DNA of 64,000 bases, taken from Anaerotignum sp. (GTDB lineage: Bacteria > Bacillota > Clostridia > Lachnospirales > Anaerotignaceae). The stretch is taken from assembly GCA_020024265.1 (NCBI GenBank), contig JAHHTW010000004.1, positions 1 to 64,000 of the forward strand. Direction: 5' to 3'. Below are positions 53,987 to 62,288 of the stretch, one piece after another; positions within the stretch are counted from its first letter, which is position 1, and each line of letters begins with the position of its first letter. A program made the translations under genes and the position numbers. Below the pieces are notes generated by a model. The model was not told the origin of the DNA. It made no database searches and saw only the letters and a list, made by a program, of their open reading frames with translations.

Positions 53987-54472
53987 ATGCAAAACAAACA
54001 GATTACATCAAGAATGCTTGCGTATACGGCATTGACAGCAGCAGTATATGCAGTATTGACGGTAGGTGTCGCACCGTTGAGCTATGGCGCAATTCAGATT
54101 CGTTTTTCTGAGGTATTGGTACTGCTTGCCTTTTTGGATCGTCGGTATGTGCCAGGATTGATTTTGGGCTGTTTTATTGCAAATTGCTTTAGCCCATTGG
54201 GTATGGTGGATGCCGTATTTGGTACAATTTGTACAGCAGCAGCGCTCTATGGCATGACACACCATAGCAAAACATTGTTTGGTGCAAGTCTTTGGCCTGT
54301 ATTCTGCAATGCATTTTTGGGTGTGGAATACTATTTTCTGCAAAATGCACCATTGTTCTTTACTGCCGGTACGATTGCATTGGGCGAGTTTTTGACTGTT
54401 TCCTGTGTGGGTGTTGCAATATTCCGCCAGATGATGAAAAATAGCAGTTTGGTCGCACAGCTCAAAATATAA
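53987..54472 (+). CDS. queT: QueT-family queuosine precursor transporter
   Basis: A 161-residue integral membrane S-component of an ECF-type vitamin transporter. The QueT signature LSYGAIQIRFSEVLVLLAFL is followed by PGLILGCFIANCFSPLGMVD and about five membrane helices. It binds preQ0/preQ1 or queuine and requires the shared EcfAA'T module encoded elsewhere. ATG 53987 follows AGGAGG, itself inside the pseudoknot leader. Product feeds tgt at 20871. Own terminator downstream. Confidence 0.93.
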   Translation: MQNKQITSRMLAYTALTAAVYAVLTVGVAPLSYGAIQIRFSEVLVLLAFLDRRYVPGLILGCFIANCFSPLGMVDAVFGTICTAAALYGMTHHSKTLFGASLWPVFCNAFLGVEYYFLQNAPLFFTAGTIALGEFLTVSCVGVAIFRQMMKNSSLVAQLKI

Positions 54473-54488
54473 GTATAAAAAATAGACA

Positions 54489-54525
54489 AAGGCATCGTTT
54501 TCTACAAGAAAACGGTGCTTTTTTG
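54489..54525 (+). terminator. queT terminator
   Basis: AAGGCATCGTTTTCT pairs with GAAAACGGTGCTTTT around ACAA, followed by T's. Confidence 0.88.
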
Positions 54526-54564
54526 ATATGTATAGGCATACGATAGAACAAGGAGGGGAAAAAG

Positions 54565-55527
54565 ATGAAACGAAAAAGAATGGTATTATTTGCATCACTG
54601 CTTGTGATGATTTATGGATATAGCATGGGAATTTTTGCCAAGACAGATGGAGATTTGACACAAAAGCAAATGAATGATCCAAACACAGTGGAAAATCAGG
54701 AAGACATTGCAAAAAGTGTATTGGACTCCACAGGAAGAACGGAACAGTATGACTTGCAGGATTTGGAAAATATAACAGTTTATTTTGGTGGAGATGTTAC
54801 AAAAGGTGAACAGGAAGATATTGTGGTAACACTCAATTTTGGGCCGAAAAATACAGTGGTTGCTGCATATGCTGCGGATGGAAGCGTATATGAGTATGTA
54901 GGGGATTTGGGTGATTTTTACGGTGTACAGAGTGTGCGTTTTGTACCAGTGGCAGAGCTTGGAAAGGATATTGTGATTGTACGGGAGCAAATCAACGAAT
55001 CTTTGGGCTCTTTTCAGCAGACGGATGTGATTAAGGGCTATTCCTATAATGGAGAGGAATTTCAGGATGTATTGAATACACCGCAAAAGATAGAAAGCAA
55101 TTGGAACAACATCTGGAATCAAGAGGATTTGCAGGAGGAAAGCCTGTGGCGCCGTGTGACAGAGGAAACAGAGAATGTATGGGAAGAGGGCGATGATGGA
55201 GACGATTCCACATTGACGGTCACAAGATATCAGCAATATTTGGAATCAAAGGATGCAAACGAAGATTCGCTGCCGGAAGACAATACGTATGTACAAAAAG
55301 ATCGTCGTGTGGTGGTAGAAAAATTTTATTGGTCTGATGCGTGGGGCAGATTTATTCTCAAAGAAGCCATAGAGAAGGAAACGAAGCAGCCGGTTGCCAT
55401 TATTGAAAATTTGACAGCATCACCCTATGGCTTGGCAGGCTTTACCGATCGCAAGGATTATGTTATTGTACGCAAGGATGGTACCACAAAGTATGTCACC
55501 GCAAACGAATTGGAGATACAGCCATAA
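54565..55527 (+). CDS. Exported protein of unknown function
   Basis: A 320-residue protein with a signal peptide or anchor (about 1-25, MKRKRMVLFASLLVMIYGYS) and no cysteine lipobox. The mature part is acidic, rich in Asp/Glu/Tyr/Val, with alternating beta-like stretches (ITVYFGGDVTKGEQEDIVVT, VYEYVGDLGDFYGVQSVRFV, DIVIVREQINESLGSFQQ) that recall repeat-type beta domains, and a C-terminal DRKDYVIVRKDGTTKYVTAN. I do not recognise a family or active site. SD AGGAGGGG precedes ATG 54565. It is alone between the queT terminator and the T-box promoter. Confidence 0.75.
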   Translation: MKRKRMVLFASLLVMIYGYSMGIFAKTDGDLTQKQMNDPNTVENQEDIAKSVLDSTGRTEQYDLQDLENITVYFGGDVTKGEQEDIVVTLNFGPKNTVVAAYAADGSVYEYVGDLGDFYGVQSVRFVPVAELGKDIVIVREQINESLGSFQQTDVIKGYSYNGEEFQDVLNTPQKIESNWNNIWNQEDLQEESLWRRVTEETENVWEEGDDGDDSTLTVTRYQQYLESKDANEDSLPEDNTYVQKDRRVVVEKFYWSDAWGRFILKEAIEKETKQPVAIIENLTASPYGLAGFTDRKDYVIVRKDGTTKYVTANELEIQP

Positions 55528-55550
55528 TTTACAAAAAATAAAATTACTTC

Positions 55551-55578
55551 TTGACAAATGCTTGCACAGTGTTATAAT
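55551..55578 (+). promoter_or_regulatory. Promoter of the trpXYZ T-box transcript
   Basis: Perfect TTGACA (55551-55556), 16-bp spacer, perfect TATAAT (55573-55578). Confidence 0.88.
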
Positions 55579-55604
55579 AACCATAATACATAGAGAAACC
55601 TGTG

Positions 55605-55866
55605 ATGAAGAGGAGTAGTTTTATCATCGTTACTTTCAGAGAGCTGCGGATGGTGGGAATGTAGCAGTCGATATAAAATGAATGGACTTCGGAGGGTGGC
55701 CGAACGCACAAATGTGTTAGTAGTGACCAACGGGAACCACACCCGTTATCCTAGTGGGCTGCATGTATGTGCAGAGTACAAGTGGATGATTTTTTCATCA
55801 ATTTGGGTGGTACCGCAGGATTTCCAGTCTTGTCCCATAGCAATATGTGGACAGGACTTTTTTTAT
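55605..55866 (+). promoter_or_regulatory. Tryptophan T-box leader
   Basis: A full T-box element: AG-bulge region AGAGAGCTGCGGATGGTG in stem I (from about 55638), specifier segment GAA-TGG-ACTTC with TGG at 55683-55685 (Trp codon), and the T-box proper GGGTGGTACCGCAGG at 55805-55819, whose TGGT (55808-55811) pairs with the tRNA acceptor end. A competing terminator follows at 55826-55865. Uncharged tRNA-Trp should stabilise the antiterminator and allow expression of trpXYZ. Confidence 0.93.
55826..55865 (+). terminator. T-box regulated terminator
   Basis: AGTCTTGTCC (55826-55835) pairs with GGACAGGACT (55849-55858), then a run of eight T's including the last stem base. Confidence 0.9.
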
Positions 55867-55984
55867 TGAAAAAAGGAGGCGTTGTGCATGGACGATATAA
55901 GACGATGGTGTAGCAACAAGAGCCAATGTATGTATTTGATGAGATAAATATGACTGTACGATAAAACGAAAAGGAGAGATTGAT

Positions 55985-56983
55985 ATGAAAAAATTTTTAG
56001 CAGCGGCAATGGCGATGGTAATTGCGGGTATGACACTGGCAGGCTGTGGCAGTACGACAGATGATACAAAAAACGGTGATGCAGCAAATGGAGATATTCC
56101 TGTCATTGGTATTTCACAGTATGCACAGCATGCATCCTTGGATAACTGTCGTGAGGGATTTTTGCTTGGTCTGAAGGAAAGCGGTTTGGTGGAAGGTAAG
56201 GATTATATCATTGATTATCAGAATGCAGGTGCGGATGATAATATTACACAGCAGATCGCACAAAATTTTTCTGCAAGAAATGTTGCATTGATGTGTGGGA
56301 TTGCAACCAACTCCGCAACAGCCTGCTATGCAGCAGCAGAGGACAAAAATATCCCCGTTATTTTTACAGCGATTTCTGATCCTGTAGAGGCAAAGCTTGA
56401 TAGCGGAAATATTACAGGTACCAGTGACAAACTACCTATTGAACAGCAATTAAAGCTCATTCGTGATCTTCAGCCGGAAGCAAAATCCATTGGCATCATA
56501 TATACAACGAGTGAACCAAATTCCGTTTCCGCAGTGAGAGAATATGAAGAAAAAGCAGCGCAATATGGTTTTGTGATTGAAACCATTGGTGTTATGCAGC
56601 AGTCTGAAGTATTGCAAGCGGTGGATAATATGATTGCAAAGAATGTAGATTGTATGACAAATCTGACAGACAATAATGTTGTCAATGTACTTCCTTCCAT
56701 TCTGGAAAAGACAAATGATGCCAAAATTCCCGTATACGGCAGCGAAATTGAGCAGGTGAAGATTGGCTGCGCTGCTTCTGCCGGAATCGAATATGTAGCG
56801 GTAGGCAAGAGAACGGGCGAAATGGCAGCAATGATTTTGAAAGGGGAAAAGACCGCAGAAGAAATGCCATATGAAACCATTGACACAGCAGAAATCTATA
56901 TCAATCCTGCTGTCATGGAAGCAATGGATATCCATCCCAACGATGAAATACTGGCATCTGCGATAGATGTAACGGCAGAATAA
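55985..56983 (+). CDS. trpX: Tryptophan ABC importer, substrate-binding lipoprotein (TrpX)
   Basis: A 332-residue lipoprotein with lipobox LAGC near residue 21 and SD AAAAGGAGAG. It belongs to the ABC_sub_bind (DUF534) family: IPVIGISQYAQHASLDNCRE, GVMQQSEVLQAVDNMIAK and KIPVYGSEIEQVKIGCAASA. The binding protein, permease and ATPase follow as one operon under a Trp-specific T-box, the arrangement known for TrpXYZ in Firmicutes. Family alone would not give the ligand; Trp is inferred from the TGG specifier. Confidence 0.9.
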   Translation: MKKFLAAAMAMVIAGMTLAGCGSTTDDTKNGDAANGDIPVIGISQYAQHASLDNCREGFLLGLKESGLVEGKDYIIDYQNAGADDNITQQIAQNFSARNVALMCGIATNSATACYAAAEDKNIPVIFTAISDPVEAKLDSGNITGTSDKLPIEQQLKLIRDLQPEAKSIGIIYTTSEPNSVSAVREYEEKAAQYGFVIETIGVMQQSEVLQAVDNMIAKNVDCMTNLTDNNVVNVLPSILEKTNDAKIPVYGSEIEQVKIGCAASAGIEYVAVGKRTGEMAAMILKGEKTAEEMPYETIDTAEIYINPAVMEAMDIHPNDEILASAIDVTAE

Positions 56984-57005
56984 GCAGAAATAGAAGGGGA
57001 TTGAC

Positions 57006-57896
57006 ATGAACGCAATACTTGATTTGTGTATCAGCACATTGACGCAGGGGTTTATATATGCCTTGTTGTCCTATGGTGTATATATTACATATAAAATTTT
57101 AGATTTTCCGGATTTGACGGTGGATGGCAGCTTTCCCCTTGGAGCAGCTGTCACGGGAGTGCTTTTGGTTCAGGGTGTGAATCCGTTTGCCACACTTTTG
57201 GCAGCAACTTTGGTGGGTGCAATTGCAGGCTTTGTGACAGGTTTTATACATGTTAAGCTGGGTGTACGTGATTTGTTGGCAGGCATTATTACCATGACAG
57301 CACTCTTTTCCATCAATTTACAGATTGCAGGCTCCAATCTTGCAATCGAACGCAGCATCGAAACGATTTTTACAAGCGGCCCCATTGCTATGGTCATGGG
57401 AGATGCCCCATTGATGTATCGTAAATTTGTGGTTGCTTTGGTATTGGCAGTGGTAGTCAAGCTGGGATTGGATTTGTATTTGAAAACAAAAAGCGGTCTT
57501 TTGCTGCGTGCTGTAGGCGACAATGCCACACTTGTGACAACATTGGCAAAGGATAAAGGCAATGTGAAGCTTCTAGGGCTGGTGATTGCAAATGCATTGG
57601 TGGCTCTTTCCGGCGCAGTGGTATGTCAGGAGCAGCGTGCATTTTCCAGCACGATGGGTACTGGTCAGGTGGTATTTGGCTTGGCAGCAGTTATCATTGG
57701 AACAACACTCTTTCGTAAATTAAGCTTTTTGCAGGCAACAACCGCAGTGATGGTAGGCAGCATTTTCTATAAAGCCTGTATTCAGGTAGCAATCAGTCTG
57801 GGATTGCCTGCAAACCTCCTGAAGCTGGTAACGGCAGCATTGTTCCTTGTTGTGCTGGTACTTGGCAAACAGAAAGGCGGCGAAGAACATGCTTGA
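57006..57896 (+). CDS. trpY: Tryptophan ABC importer, permease (TrpY)
   Basis: A 296-residue integral membrane protein of the branched-chain/LivH-like permease family with about eight to nine helices. LSYGVYITYKILDFPDLTVD near residue 20 is the conserved start, followed by GSFPLGAAVTGVLL and later AVGDNATLVTTLAKDKGNVK and GLVIANALVALSGAVVCQEQ. Works with TrpX and TrpZ; overlaps trpZ by 8 bp. Confidence 0.9.
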   Translation: MNAILDLCISTLTQGFIYALLSYGVYITYKILDFPDLTVDGSFPLGAAVTGVLLVQGVNPFATLLAATLVGAIAGFVTGFIHVKLGVRDLLAGIITMTALFSINLQIAGSNLAIERSIETIFTSGPIAMVMGDAPLMYRKFVVALVLAVVVKLGLDLYLKTKSGLLLRAVGDNATLVTTLAKDKGNVKLLGLVIANALVALSGAVVCQEQRAFSSTMGTGQVVFGLAAVIIGTTLFRKLSFLQATTAVMVGSIFYKACIQVAISLGLPANLLKLVTAALFLVVLVLGKQKGGEEHA

Positions 57897-58662
57897 ACTC
57901 AAACACATTCGGAAGGTATATAATCCAGGCACAGTCACAGAAATGTGTCTGTTTGATGATTTCAACTTAACTGTGAAAGATGGAGAATTTGTTTCAATTG
58001 TAGGAAGCAACGGTAGTGGTAAAACCTCTATGCTCAATATCATCTGCGGAAGCATACCCATTGAGGGTGGAGAGGTGCTGATCGGTGGCAAGGATATTTC
58101 CAAAATGAAGGATTATCAACGTTACCGTACCATTGGTCGTGTATACCAAAATCCCTCGATTGGTACTTGTCCAAACTTGACAATGTTGGAAAATATGTCG
58201 CTGGCAGACAATAAGGGTAAATATTTCGGTCTGAGCTTTGGCATAAACAAAGCAAGAGAGAACTACTACAAGGAGCAGCTTTCTATACTGGGGCTGGGCT
58301 TGGAAGATAAAATGGATGTCAAGCTGGGGGCATTATCCGGTGGGCAAAGACAGGCAGCATCCTTGATTATGTCCACATTGACACCCATTGAATTTTTGAT
58401 ATTGGATGAGCATACGGCAGCATTAGATCCAAAAACGGCAGAAACCATCATGCAATTGACACAAAAGGTTGTATCGGAAAAGAAACTGACAGCGATGATG
58501 GTAACACACAATTTGCGTTATGCAGTGGAATATGGTTCTCGCTTGATTATGATGGATAAAGGCGGCATTGTTATGGATCAGGATGAAGAGGCCAAGAAAA
58601 ACACGGATATTGATGATATTTTGGATGTTTTTACAGCAATCAGCATTGAATGTGGCAACTAA
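57889..58662 (+). CDS. trpZ: Tryptophan ABC importer, ATP-binding subunit (TrpZ)
   Basis: A 257-residue ABC ATPase: Walker A GSNGSGKT at 39-46, signature LSGGQRQAASL near 145, Walker B FLILDEHTAALDP, and switch His in MMVTHNLRYAV. The catalytic Glu of Walker B (DE) is kept. ATG 57889 with GGCGAAGAA upstream overlaps the permease gene, giving coupled translation. Last gene of the T-box operon. Confidence 0.93.
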   Translation: MLELKHIRKVYNPGTVTEMCLFDDFNLTVKDGEFVSIVGSNGSGKTSMLNIICGSIPIEGGEVLIGGKDISKMKDYQRYRTIGRVYQNPSIGTCPNLTMLENMSLADNKGKYFGLSFGINKARENYYKEQLSILGLGLEDKMDVKLGALSGGQRQAASLIMSTLTPIEFLILDEHTAALDPKTAETIMQLTQKVVSEKKLTAMMVTHNLRYAVEYGSRLIMMDKGGIVMDQDEEAKKNTDIDDILDVFTAISIECGN

Positions 58663-58693
58663 TCAAACGAGCAAGAGAAGCAGGGATTGGCAG

Positions 58694-58720
58694 AAAAAGC
58701 CCGGAACTGCTTTTTTTGTG
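58694..58720 (+). terminator. Weak terminator after trpZ
   Basis: AAAAAGC, loop CCGGAACT, GCTTTTT and T's. The stem is short, but a stronger bidirectional one follows at 58771. Confidence 0.5.
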
Positions 58721-58770
58721 TCCAAAAATGACAGGTGATGTTTCACAGATCAGATACCGTTTCTACACAT

Positions 58771-58806
58771 AAAAATACCGTGAGATATTTTCTCACGGTA
58801 TTTTTA
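58771..58806. terminator. Bidirectional terminator
   Basis: Perfect 15-bp stem AAAAATACCGTGAGA / TCTCACGGTATTTTT with a 6-nt loop, between trpZ (plus) and the SGNH gene (minus). Confidence 0.88.
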
Positions 58807-58846
58807 TGTATTGACCGATATATCTGACAGCATTTTGGATACAAAA

Positions 58847-59503
58847 TCAAAGCAATATAGCAGAATCCTTCATGACTTGCTGTATGGTTTTGAGAATATG
58901 GGCATATGCAATATCATATCCATGATTACTCAGATGCAGGCCGTCGGATTGAAAACAGGACGCATAGGCTGTCGGATCTGTAATAGATTGATATATGGCA
59001 AACAGATCAATACAGTACAGCTGATATTCCTGTGAAAGCGCTTTGACAATGTCCCTGTATTTTTCCAGCCGATCATTTGTGGTAAAGGGGAAAAAATCAT
59101 CTTCTACCATAGGTGGTGGCGTCAGTAATATGGCAACGGTTTTGCCATTGGCAAAGCTGTGTTCTGTAGACAATGCAAAAATTTCCGTCAGAATTTGACG
59201 CAAATTTTTTTCGTATTCATAAGGCGTACGGTATTGCCCTTCGTTGAGTGCGCTGTCATTAGAGCCAAACCAGATCAATACAATTTGCGGTTTCCTGCAC
59301 AGTACACTGCTGGACAGGCGAGAAAGTGCTTCTCGTGTTGTATGACCATTGATTCCGCTGTTGATGACCTCAAATGACAGATGGGGGTATTGATTGGTCA
59401 AATCCAATGCCAGCCGATGGGGATAGGCAACGGATTCCGATACGCCATAGCCATATGTTAAGCTGTCACCAAAAGCAATCATTCTGATTGTGTTCTTTTC
59501 CAT
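58847..59503 (-). CDS. SGNH/GDSL-family hydrolase
   Basis: A 218-residue esterase/lipase-like protein. Block I FGDSLTYGYG (about 11-20) with nucleophile Ser, block II Gly in NSGINGHTTREAL, block III GSND with Asn, and block V DGLHLSNHG with Asp and His form the SGNH set. No signal peptide is visible, so it is probably cytoplasmic (TesA/RhaG-like); the ester substrate is unknown. SD is weak (AGGACGATCC region). It follows the LytTR gene on the minus strand; a perfect inverted repeat lies between the two. Confidence 0.88.
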   Translation of the reverse strand: MEKNTIRMIAFGDSLTYGYGVSESVAYPHRLALDLTNQYPHLSFEVINSGINGHTTREALSRLSSSVLCRKPQIVLIWFGSNDSALNEGQYRTPYEYEKNLRQILTEIFALSTEHSFANGKTVAILLTPPPMVEDDFFPFTTNDRLEKYRDIVKALSQEYQLYCIDLFAIYQSITDPTAYASCFQSDGLHLSNHGYDIAYAHILKTIQQVMKDSAILL

Positions 59504-59616
59504 ATAGGATCGTCCTCCAGAGTGTTATGATGATGCAAACCTATTTGTAAAATATTAAGATGCATGATGTAATACAAGAATGTTTTGATACTGTAGATGT
59601 ACCATAAAGTTTATGA

Positions 59617-59647
59617 TGTGGTACAGCATAGATTTCACTGTACCACA
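59617..59647. promoter_or_regulatory. Perfect 10-bp inverted repeat upstream of the SGNH gene
   Basis: TGTGGTACAG (59617-59626) and CTGTACCACA (59638-59647), centre 129 bp before the SGNH start. No T run follows on either strand, which speaks for an operator or RNA hairpin rather than a terminator. The remaining 59504-59746 gap holds nothing else I can identify. Confidence 0.4.
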
Positions 59648-59746
59648 TAGATTGTAAAAAATTGCTGCTGCCATATGGAATTGGACAGTTTGTTTGCATC
59701 CATTGTATAAGATGAAAAATAGTTTGTCAAATACAACATACCAATG

Positions 59747-60484
59747 TTAGGTATGTTCAATATCAATAAGGAAAAGATCAAGCAATTCTTGTTGGTGATG
59801 CCGACTGACATAAGCATGTTTTTCGGAACAATAGAACGAAATCTCCCAAGGACTTTTTGTTTTGTCCAAATAAGAAATATTATGTAAATTTACAATATAC
59901 GAACGATGTGTTTGCACCATGTAGTCAACATCAAAAGATTCTTGAATTTTATATAAAGGCACTGGAAAAGAATATTGCGCTTTTTTTGTATGAAAAATAG
60001 CTTTTTTGTGTACGCTTTCTATGAATAAAATATCATCGTAGGGCAGCGCAAACAGACCTTGCGGCATGTTGAGATGTATGCACATACGTCTTTTGTTGTT
60101 GATTAGTTTGATCATTCTTTTGTAATAATTCAGCAGTTTGCGAAACTCCTTTTCGCTCTCTGGTGTCAAGGGTAAGTGTACCAGCTCGCATCTGTTCCAT
60201 CTTGGATAAATTTGCAATATATGTGCATAGTCTGCAAAAAAAATGATGACAGGTGCAAAAGCATATTTTTTGATGTCACGAAATTGCGTCATAAAATTTC
60301 GTGCTTCCAAAAAATCGGCGTCCGGAAACAGTAATACAAAGTCAATATCCAGTTGTTGACATAATGTGATTGCTTGCTGACTGTTATCTGCCTGAACATA
60401 GGATATACTTTGATCATTTTTGAAAAAACGAAGTATTTTTTCGGAATATTGTTGTTCTAAACATAAAAAAAGTAGATGAACCAT
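59747..60484 (-). CDS. LytTR-family regulator with a receiver-like N-terminus
   Basis: A 245-residue protein. The N-terminal half (about 1-120) has the outline of a receiver domain (LLFLCLEQQYSEKILRFFK, DIDFVLLFPDADFLEARNF), but the acidic pocket and the conserved lysine are not clear (FFADYAH), so phosphorylation may not occur. The C-terminal LytTR DNA-binding domain (about 143-240) has LPYDDILFIESVHKKAIFHT and MVQTHRSYIVNLHNISYLD. No histidine kinase is adjacent. Such orphan regulators usually bind paired 9-bp repeats; none was recognised nearby. Confidence 0.83.
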   Translation of the reverse strand: MVHLLFLCLEQQYSEKILRFFKNDQSISYVQADNSQQAITLCQQLDIDFVLLFPDADFLEARNFMTQFRDIKKYAFAPVIIFFADYAHILQIYPRWNRCELVHLPLTPESEKEFRKLLNYYKRMIKLINNKRRMCIHLNMPQGLFALPYDDILFIESVHKKAIFHTKKAQYSFPVPLYKIQESFDVDYMVQTHRSYIVNLHNISYLDKTKSPWEISFYCSEKHAYVSRHHQQELLDLFLIDIEHT

Positions 60485-60604
60485 GACAGATCCCTCCCGA
60501 ACTATTCATCTTTAATAGCATTATATCACAAATTGCAAATATTTTCAAATGATATAACATATTTTTTTTTGATGTACATATACTGAATCAGGAGGTGGAC
60601 AGGT

Positions 60605-61618
60605 ATGCCGAATTTACAAAGTATTTGGAGAGGTATGCCGCAACAGATGGCAAAGAGGATACAGGATTGTATCACAAATGCAGAGGAAACATTGCAGGAA
60701 ATCCGTTTGCGCAGGGACAAGCCCTTACTGCTACGTAGTACAAAGGGATGGCAGTATGTGCAGTATGGTACACAAGCACCCTATACGGTTACAGGCAGTG
60801 ATATCAAAGCATGTGTATCGCTTTTAAGCGGATATTCTTTATACGCATTTGAGGAGGAATTGCGACAGGGCTTTTTGACCATTGCAGGTGGGCATCGTGT
60901 GGGGTTTTGCGGAAAAGCTGTGGTAGAGGATGGAAGGATTCGTACCTTGCATCAAATCAGTTCGTTGAATATTCGTATTGCAAGAGAGGTGTTTGGTTGT
61001 GCAGATGAAATGCTGCCATACCTTTTTTCGGATGGTCAGTTTTGTCACACATTGATTTTGTCCCCTCCGGGATGTGGGAAAACCACATTGCTCAGAGAAA
61101 TGATTCATTGCCTTGCAAATGCGCCATACCATTATACGGTTGGTGTGGCAGATGAAAGAGGAGAAATCGCAGGGATGTATGAGGGGGTACCACAAATGGA
61201 TTTAGGAGAATGCAGTGATGTGATTTCTGGTTGTCCGAAGGCGGCAGGAATGGAGCTTTTGCTGCGCAGCATGTCACCGCAAATCATTGCGGTGGATGAA
61301 TTGGGCAGAGAAGAGGATTTTTTTGCAGCGGTGGATACGGTGCATGCAGGCGTGCGGCTGCTTTGTACGGTACATGGCAGTTGTTTGGAAGATGTGCAAA
61401 AAAGACCATTTGTACGAAAACTATTGGAAATGGGCGCAATGGAACGATTTGTATTGTTGTCATACAACTATGGCGTGGGAAATATAGCACAGATTTTAGA
61501 TGGGAACGGAAATTGTATCTACAATGGAAGGAGGGAAAATACGGATGATGAAGCTATTCGGAATTTTATGCATATTGACGGCGAGCGCAGTGACAGGCAT
61601 TTTTTTGTGCCTGCGTGA
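60605..61618 (+). CDS. spoIIIAA: Stage III sporulation protein AA
   Basis: A 337-residue AAA/PilT-like ATPase made in the mother cell during engulfment; it powers the SpoIIIA-SpoIIQ channel to the forespore. Walker A SPPGCGKTTLLREM starts at 153 (Lys159); Walker B is IIAVDELGRE, and HSAGVRLLCTVHGS-like VDTVHAGVRLLCTVHG follows. The N-terminal part has LQEIRLRRDKPLLLRS and LYAFEEELRQGFLTIAGGHR. SD AGGAGGTGGA. First gene of the spoIIIAA-AF set. Confidence 0.95.
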   Translation: MPNLQSIWRGMPQQMAKRIQDCITNAEETLQEIRLRRDKPLLLRSTKGWQYVQYGTQAPYTVTGSDIKACVSLLSGYSLYAFEEELRQGFLTIAGGHRVGFCGKAVVEDGRIRTLHQISSLNIRIAREVFGCADEMLPYLFSDGQFCHTLILSPPGCGKTTLLREMIHCLANAPYHYTVGVADERGEIAGMYEGVPQMDLGECSDVISGCPKAAGMELLLRSMSPQIIAVDELGREEDFFAAVDTVHAGVRLLCTVHGSCLEDVQKRPFVRKLLEMGAMERFVLLSYNYGVGNIAQILDGNGNCIYNGRRENTDDEAIRNFMHIDGERSDRHFFVPA

Positions 61619-62063
61619 AAAATATCGCTTGCAGGATATACAAATGCTGCAACGGGCAATTATGCTTTTGGGGGGTGAGATCGGATACCTTTCTGCTCCC
61701 TTGGCAGAAGCATTGGAAAATGTGAGCTATAAAATTTCCGGAGAAATCGGAGATGTTTTTCAAAAAATTTCCAAACAGCTGCAAAAGCGTAAGGAACAAA
61801 CCGCTGAGGAAATTTGGAATGTTATATGGCAAAAGGAAGCAAAAAGTATGTATTTGACAGCAGAGGATATACAGATGGTATTAGAGTTTGGAAAAACACT
61901 GGGCTATCTGGACAAGCAGCAGCAGGAACATAGTATGCAGCGCTTGTTATTCGATTTGGAGCAGATGGAAAAACGTATTACACACAGATTACAAAAAAAT
62001 GGAAAATTATATTATCGTATGGGCATATTATGCGGTTTATTATTGATCGTGGTGTTGTTATGA
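61545..62063 (+). CDS. spoIIIAB: Stage III sporulation protein AB
   Basis: A 172-residue protein with a membrane segment at each end (about 3-22 and 152-170) and a helical, GspF-like cytoplasmic domain between (LQDIQMLQRAIMLLGGEIGY, ALENVSYKISGEIGDVFQKI). It probably anchors the SpoIIIAA ATPase at the membrane. ATG 61545 with GGAGGG upstream overlaps spoIIIAA by 74 bp, so the coupled start depends on that overlap; ATG 61548 is the next codon. Confidence 0.92.
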   Translation: MMKLFGILCILTASAVTGIFLCLREKYRLQDIQMLQRAIMLLGGEIGYLSAPLAEALENVSYKISGEIGDVFQKISKQLQKRKEQTAEEIWNVIWQKEAKSMYLTAEDIQMVLEFGKTLGYLDKQQQEHSMQRLLFDLEQMEKRITHRLQKNGKLYYRMGILCGLLLIVVLL

Positions 62064-62082
62064 GAAACAAGGGGGGATAGAT

Positions 62083-62277
62083 GTGGAAATTGGTATTGTG
62101 TTTCGGATTGCGGCAGTAGGTATACTGGTTGCGGTATTGAACCAGATTTTGACAAAAGCCGGTAGAGAGGAGCAAGCAATGATGACCACATTGGCAGGGT
62201 TGGTTTTGGTGCTTTTTTGGGTCATTCAGTATATCAGTGAACTATTCCAAACAATGGAAACCATGTTTCAATTTTAG
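62083..62277 (+). CDS. spoIIIAC: Stage III sporulation protein AC
   Basis: A 64-residue membrane protein with two helices: VFRIAAVGILVAVLNQILTK then TTLAGLVLVLFWVIQYISEL. The family's EEQAMMTTL-like loop is present. GTG start at 62083 with SD GGGGGGA. Part of the SpoIIIA-SpoIIQ feeding-tube complex. Confidence 0.95.
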   Translation: MEIGIVFRIAAVGILVAVLNQILTKAGREEQAMMTTLAGLVLVLFWVIQYISELFQTMETMFQF

Positions 62278-62288
62278 GGGGTGTACAT

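Noticed and set aside
55678..55869. 63-codon open frame at 55678-55869
   Set aside because: It lies wholly inside the T-box leader; its bases are explained by conserved RNA motifs.
60558..60585. Sigma-E-like promoter (CATATT, 14 bp, CATATACT) before spoIIIAA
   Set aside because: The motif fits and spoIIIA is normally sigma-E controlled, but the transcription start would fall on the Shine-Dalgarno sequence (60592-60597), so I do not list it as a feature.
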